Below, piece after piece: positions 62,869-64,000 of a stretch of 64,000 nt of DNA (within the stretch, counting starts at the first letter, position 1; every line of letters starts with the position of its first letter). The notes below the pieces were generated by a model. That model was not told the origin of the DNA, did not search any database, and worked only from the letters and a program-made list of their open reading frames with translations. The translations under genes were made by a program, and so were the position numbers. This DNA is from an uncultured Ruminococcus sp. (GTDB lineage: Bacteria; Bacillota; Clostridia; Oscillospirales; Acutalibacteraceae), in contig CAJODM010000012.1 in NCBI GenBank assembly GCA_905233755.1, forward strand, positions 26,207 through 90,206, given 5' to 3'.

Positions 62869-63756
62869 ATGAATTATGTTATCCTTGATTTAGAGTTCAA
62901 CGGAACCTACAGCAAGCGGCGTCACCGATTTGTCAACGAGATCATCGAGTTCGGCGCTGTCAAGCTGGACGAACAACTGCATATCATCGACACCTTCTCA
63001 CAGCTCGTCACCCCCCAGATCAGCAAGAAGCTGAACACCCATGTCTCCGAGCTGACCCACCTGACGATTGAGCAGCTGAATAGCTCGCACAAGACGTTCA
63101 CCCACGTCTACTCGCGGTTCAAAAAGTTTCTGGGCGACAGCGTGCTGCTGAGCTGGGGCACCAGCGATGTGCTTGTGCTGATGGAGAACTGCCGCTACTA
63201 CATGGGTGACGAACAGATCCCCGGGCTGTGCCGGTACTGCAACCTCCAGATTTTCTGTCAGGATGCGCTGCGCTATACCGACCGCGCGCACCAGATGGGG
63301 CTGTCCGGATGCGCCGAGCGCGTCGGTATCGTGACCGACACGCTGTCGCTGCACCGCGCTCTCACCGACGCCGAGCTGTCCGCGATGTGCTTCCAGAAGC
63401 TCTACGACGCCGAGCTGCTCGAGGCGAACACCTATGACGTGGACGACGAGTTCTACCGCCGCATCACGTTCAAGAAGTATAACCTCTATGACATCCGCGA
63501 TCCGCTGATCGACCGCAAGGAGATGTACTTCGACTGTGACCGCTGCGGCAGACGCACCCACCGCAAGACCAAGTGGCACGTCAAGAACAAGTCCTTCCGC
63601 GCGCGGTTCCGCTGTGCCAAGTGCCGCCGCGAGTTCGAGGGCAGGATCACCTTCAAGAAGCACTTTGACTATGTCGAGGTGGATCGGCGTATCGTCGAGC
63701 TCAAGCCACCCGAGCCAAAAGAGAAAGACAAATCAACAGGAGCGGACGCCCCGTAG
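62869..63756 (+). CDS. DEDDh 3'-5' exonuclease with C-terminal zinc ribbon
   Basis: 295 residues. The exonuclease domain (about 1-185) shows DEDDh motifs: YVILDLEFNGT (Exo I), LSWGTSDVLVL (Exo II) and LHRALTDAE (Exo III, H-x4-D). KapD/ERI-1-like. A basic C-terminal module has two Cys pairs, FDCDRCGRRTHRKTK and FRCAKCRREF, a zinc-ribbon-like fold for nucleic acid binding, then a Lys/Glu/Pro tail. RNA or DNA target unknown. No strong ribosome site is visible before the ATG; it follows typA by 40 bases. Confidence 0.8.
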   Translation: MNYVILDLEFNGTYSKRRHRFVNEIIEFGAVKLDEQLHIIDTFSQLVTPQISKKLNTHVSELTHLTIEQLNSSHKTFTHVYSRFKKFLGDSVLLSWGTSDVLVLMENCRYYMGDEQIPGLCRYCNLQIFCQDALRYTDRAHQMGLSGCAERVGIVTDTLSLHRALTDAELSAMCFQKLYDAELLEANTYDVDDEFYRRITFKKYNLYDIRDPLIDRKEMYFDCDRCGRRTHRKTKWHVKNKSFRARFRCAKCRREFEGRITFKKHFDYVEVDRRIVELKPPEPKEKDKSTGADAP

Positions 63757-63783
63757 CGATAGGGAGGAGCCGCTCCTGTTTTT
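63736..63783 (+). terminator. Possible terminator at the exonuclease stop codon
   Basis: Arms ACAGGAGCGG (63736-63745) and CCGCTCCTGT (63770-63779) are perfectly complementary with a 24-base loop, followed by TTTT. The stop codon lies in the loop. Confidence 0.5.
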
Positions 63784-63807
63784 CTGTTATATCGAACGAT
63801 CGACTGC

Positions 63808-63849
63808 GGGGTTGTCGCAAAATAGAAAAATGTCATTCTGAACGCTAGT
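63808..63849. repeat. Dispersed intergenic repeat (copy B, partial)
   Basis: 42 bases matching 20961-21002 with three substitutions. The match stops abruptly after AGT, where the palindromic element next to it starts within a few bases. Confidence 0.75.
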
Positions 63850-63852
63850 AGT

Positions 63853-64000
63853 CTGTTAGGCCTAAAACTTTATAAGCATTACTGCGTCTATTTGCGTCAT
63901 GCTTCGTCCTTGACCTTGACAGGCGCCAGCCTGCCTGCGGTCTCGTCCTCGTCTGACACAAATATACTTGTAATCAGATATCAACTTTTAGACTTAACAG
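63853..64000. repeat. 148-bp palindromic (MITE-like) element reaching the window edge
   Basis: Starts CTGTTAGGCCTAAAA (63853-63867) and ends with the near-perfect inverse TTTTAGACTTAACAG (63986-64000). Inner arms also match at equal distance from both ends: GTCTATTTGCGTCA (63886-63899) against TGACACAAATATAC (63954-63967). The whole unit can fold into one long bulged hairpin. No coding potential. The right boundary may lie outside the window. Confidence 0.7.

Overview
The window is a contiguous, gene-dense piece of a spore-forming, GC-rich Gram-positive chromosome. The gene set (spo0A, spoIVB, spoIVA, SipL-like, YabP/YabQ, BofA, SpoVB, Rex, HprK, T-box, dockerin proteins) fits Clostridia, most probably an Oscillospirales/Ruminococcaceae-type gut bacterium; that placement is inference, as no rRNA is present. 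No tRNA, rRNA, CRISPR, phage or IS transposase was recognised.

Layout. 1-5.3 kb: 3' end of a type II topoisomerase A subunit, secG and a BofA-like gene, then the minus-strand genes DUF4364, spo0A and spoIVB. 5.5-7.25 kb: cca and the RNase P RNA. 7.3-13.5 kb: a phosphoesterase, two tandem DacF-like secreted proteins whose catalytic motifs are lost, a seven-helix membrane protein and a leucine-rich-repeat dockerin protein. 13.5-21 kb: T-box leader and thrS (broken reading frame in the TGS domain), a VanY-like protein without zinc ligands, rpmE, yigZ, dnaG, rpoD and a zincin. 21-24.3 kb: sipL-like and spoIVA, each behind a sigma-E-like promoter. 24.4-31.7 kb: oadG/oadB sodium-pump subunits, an orphan Wzz/BY-kinase pair, an aminotransferase, secD-secF. 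31.7-32.6 kb (minus): DUF421 and DUF4363. 32.8-50 kb: a long plus-strand housekeeping series hprK-murB-rapZ-whiA-xseB-ispA-dxs-tlyA-nadK-argR-recN-recJ-relA-dtd-MBL-hemZ with many start/stop overlaps. 50-55.7 kb: the spoVB-mazG-hup-rqcP-yabP-yabQ-divIC-yabR sporulation/division cluster, then hpf. 55.8-56.9 kb: a second LRR-dockerin protein. 57-60.8 kb (minus): acn-icd-rex, with a Rex-type operator at its promoter. 61-63.8 kb: typA and an exonuclease, followed by dispersed repeats up to the window edge.

How it works together. Sporulation functions (master regulator, intercompartment protease, coat basement layer, cortex genes) are spread across the window among Sec translocon parts, isoprenoid synthesis, DNA repair and stringent response. 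The acn-icd-rex operon links citrate-to-2-oxoglutarate flux to NADH sensing.

The most unusual signal is a recurring palindrome TTCT-N5-AGAA, usually inside an AT-rich islet. I found 15 exact copies by eye, in coding, promoter and intergenic DNA, where roughly one or fewer would be expected. It looks like a DNA-level signal rather than a protein motif. Other points of note are the cluster of three cell-wall peptidase homologues with broken active sites, the thrS frameshift, the Rex operator, and a palindromic 148-bp element that appears to interrupt another repeat at the right edge.
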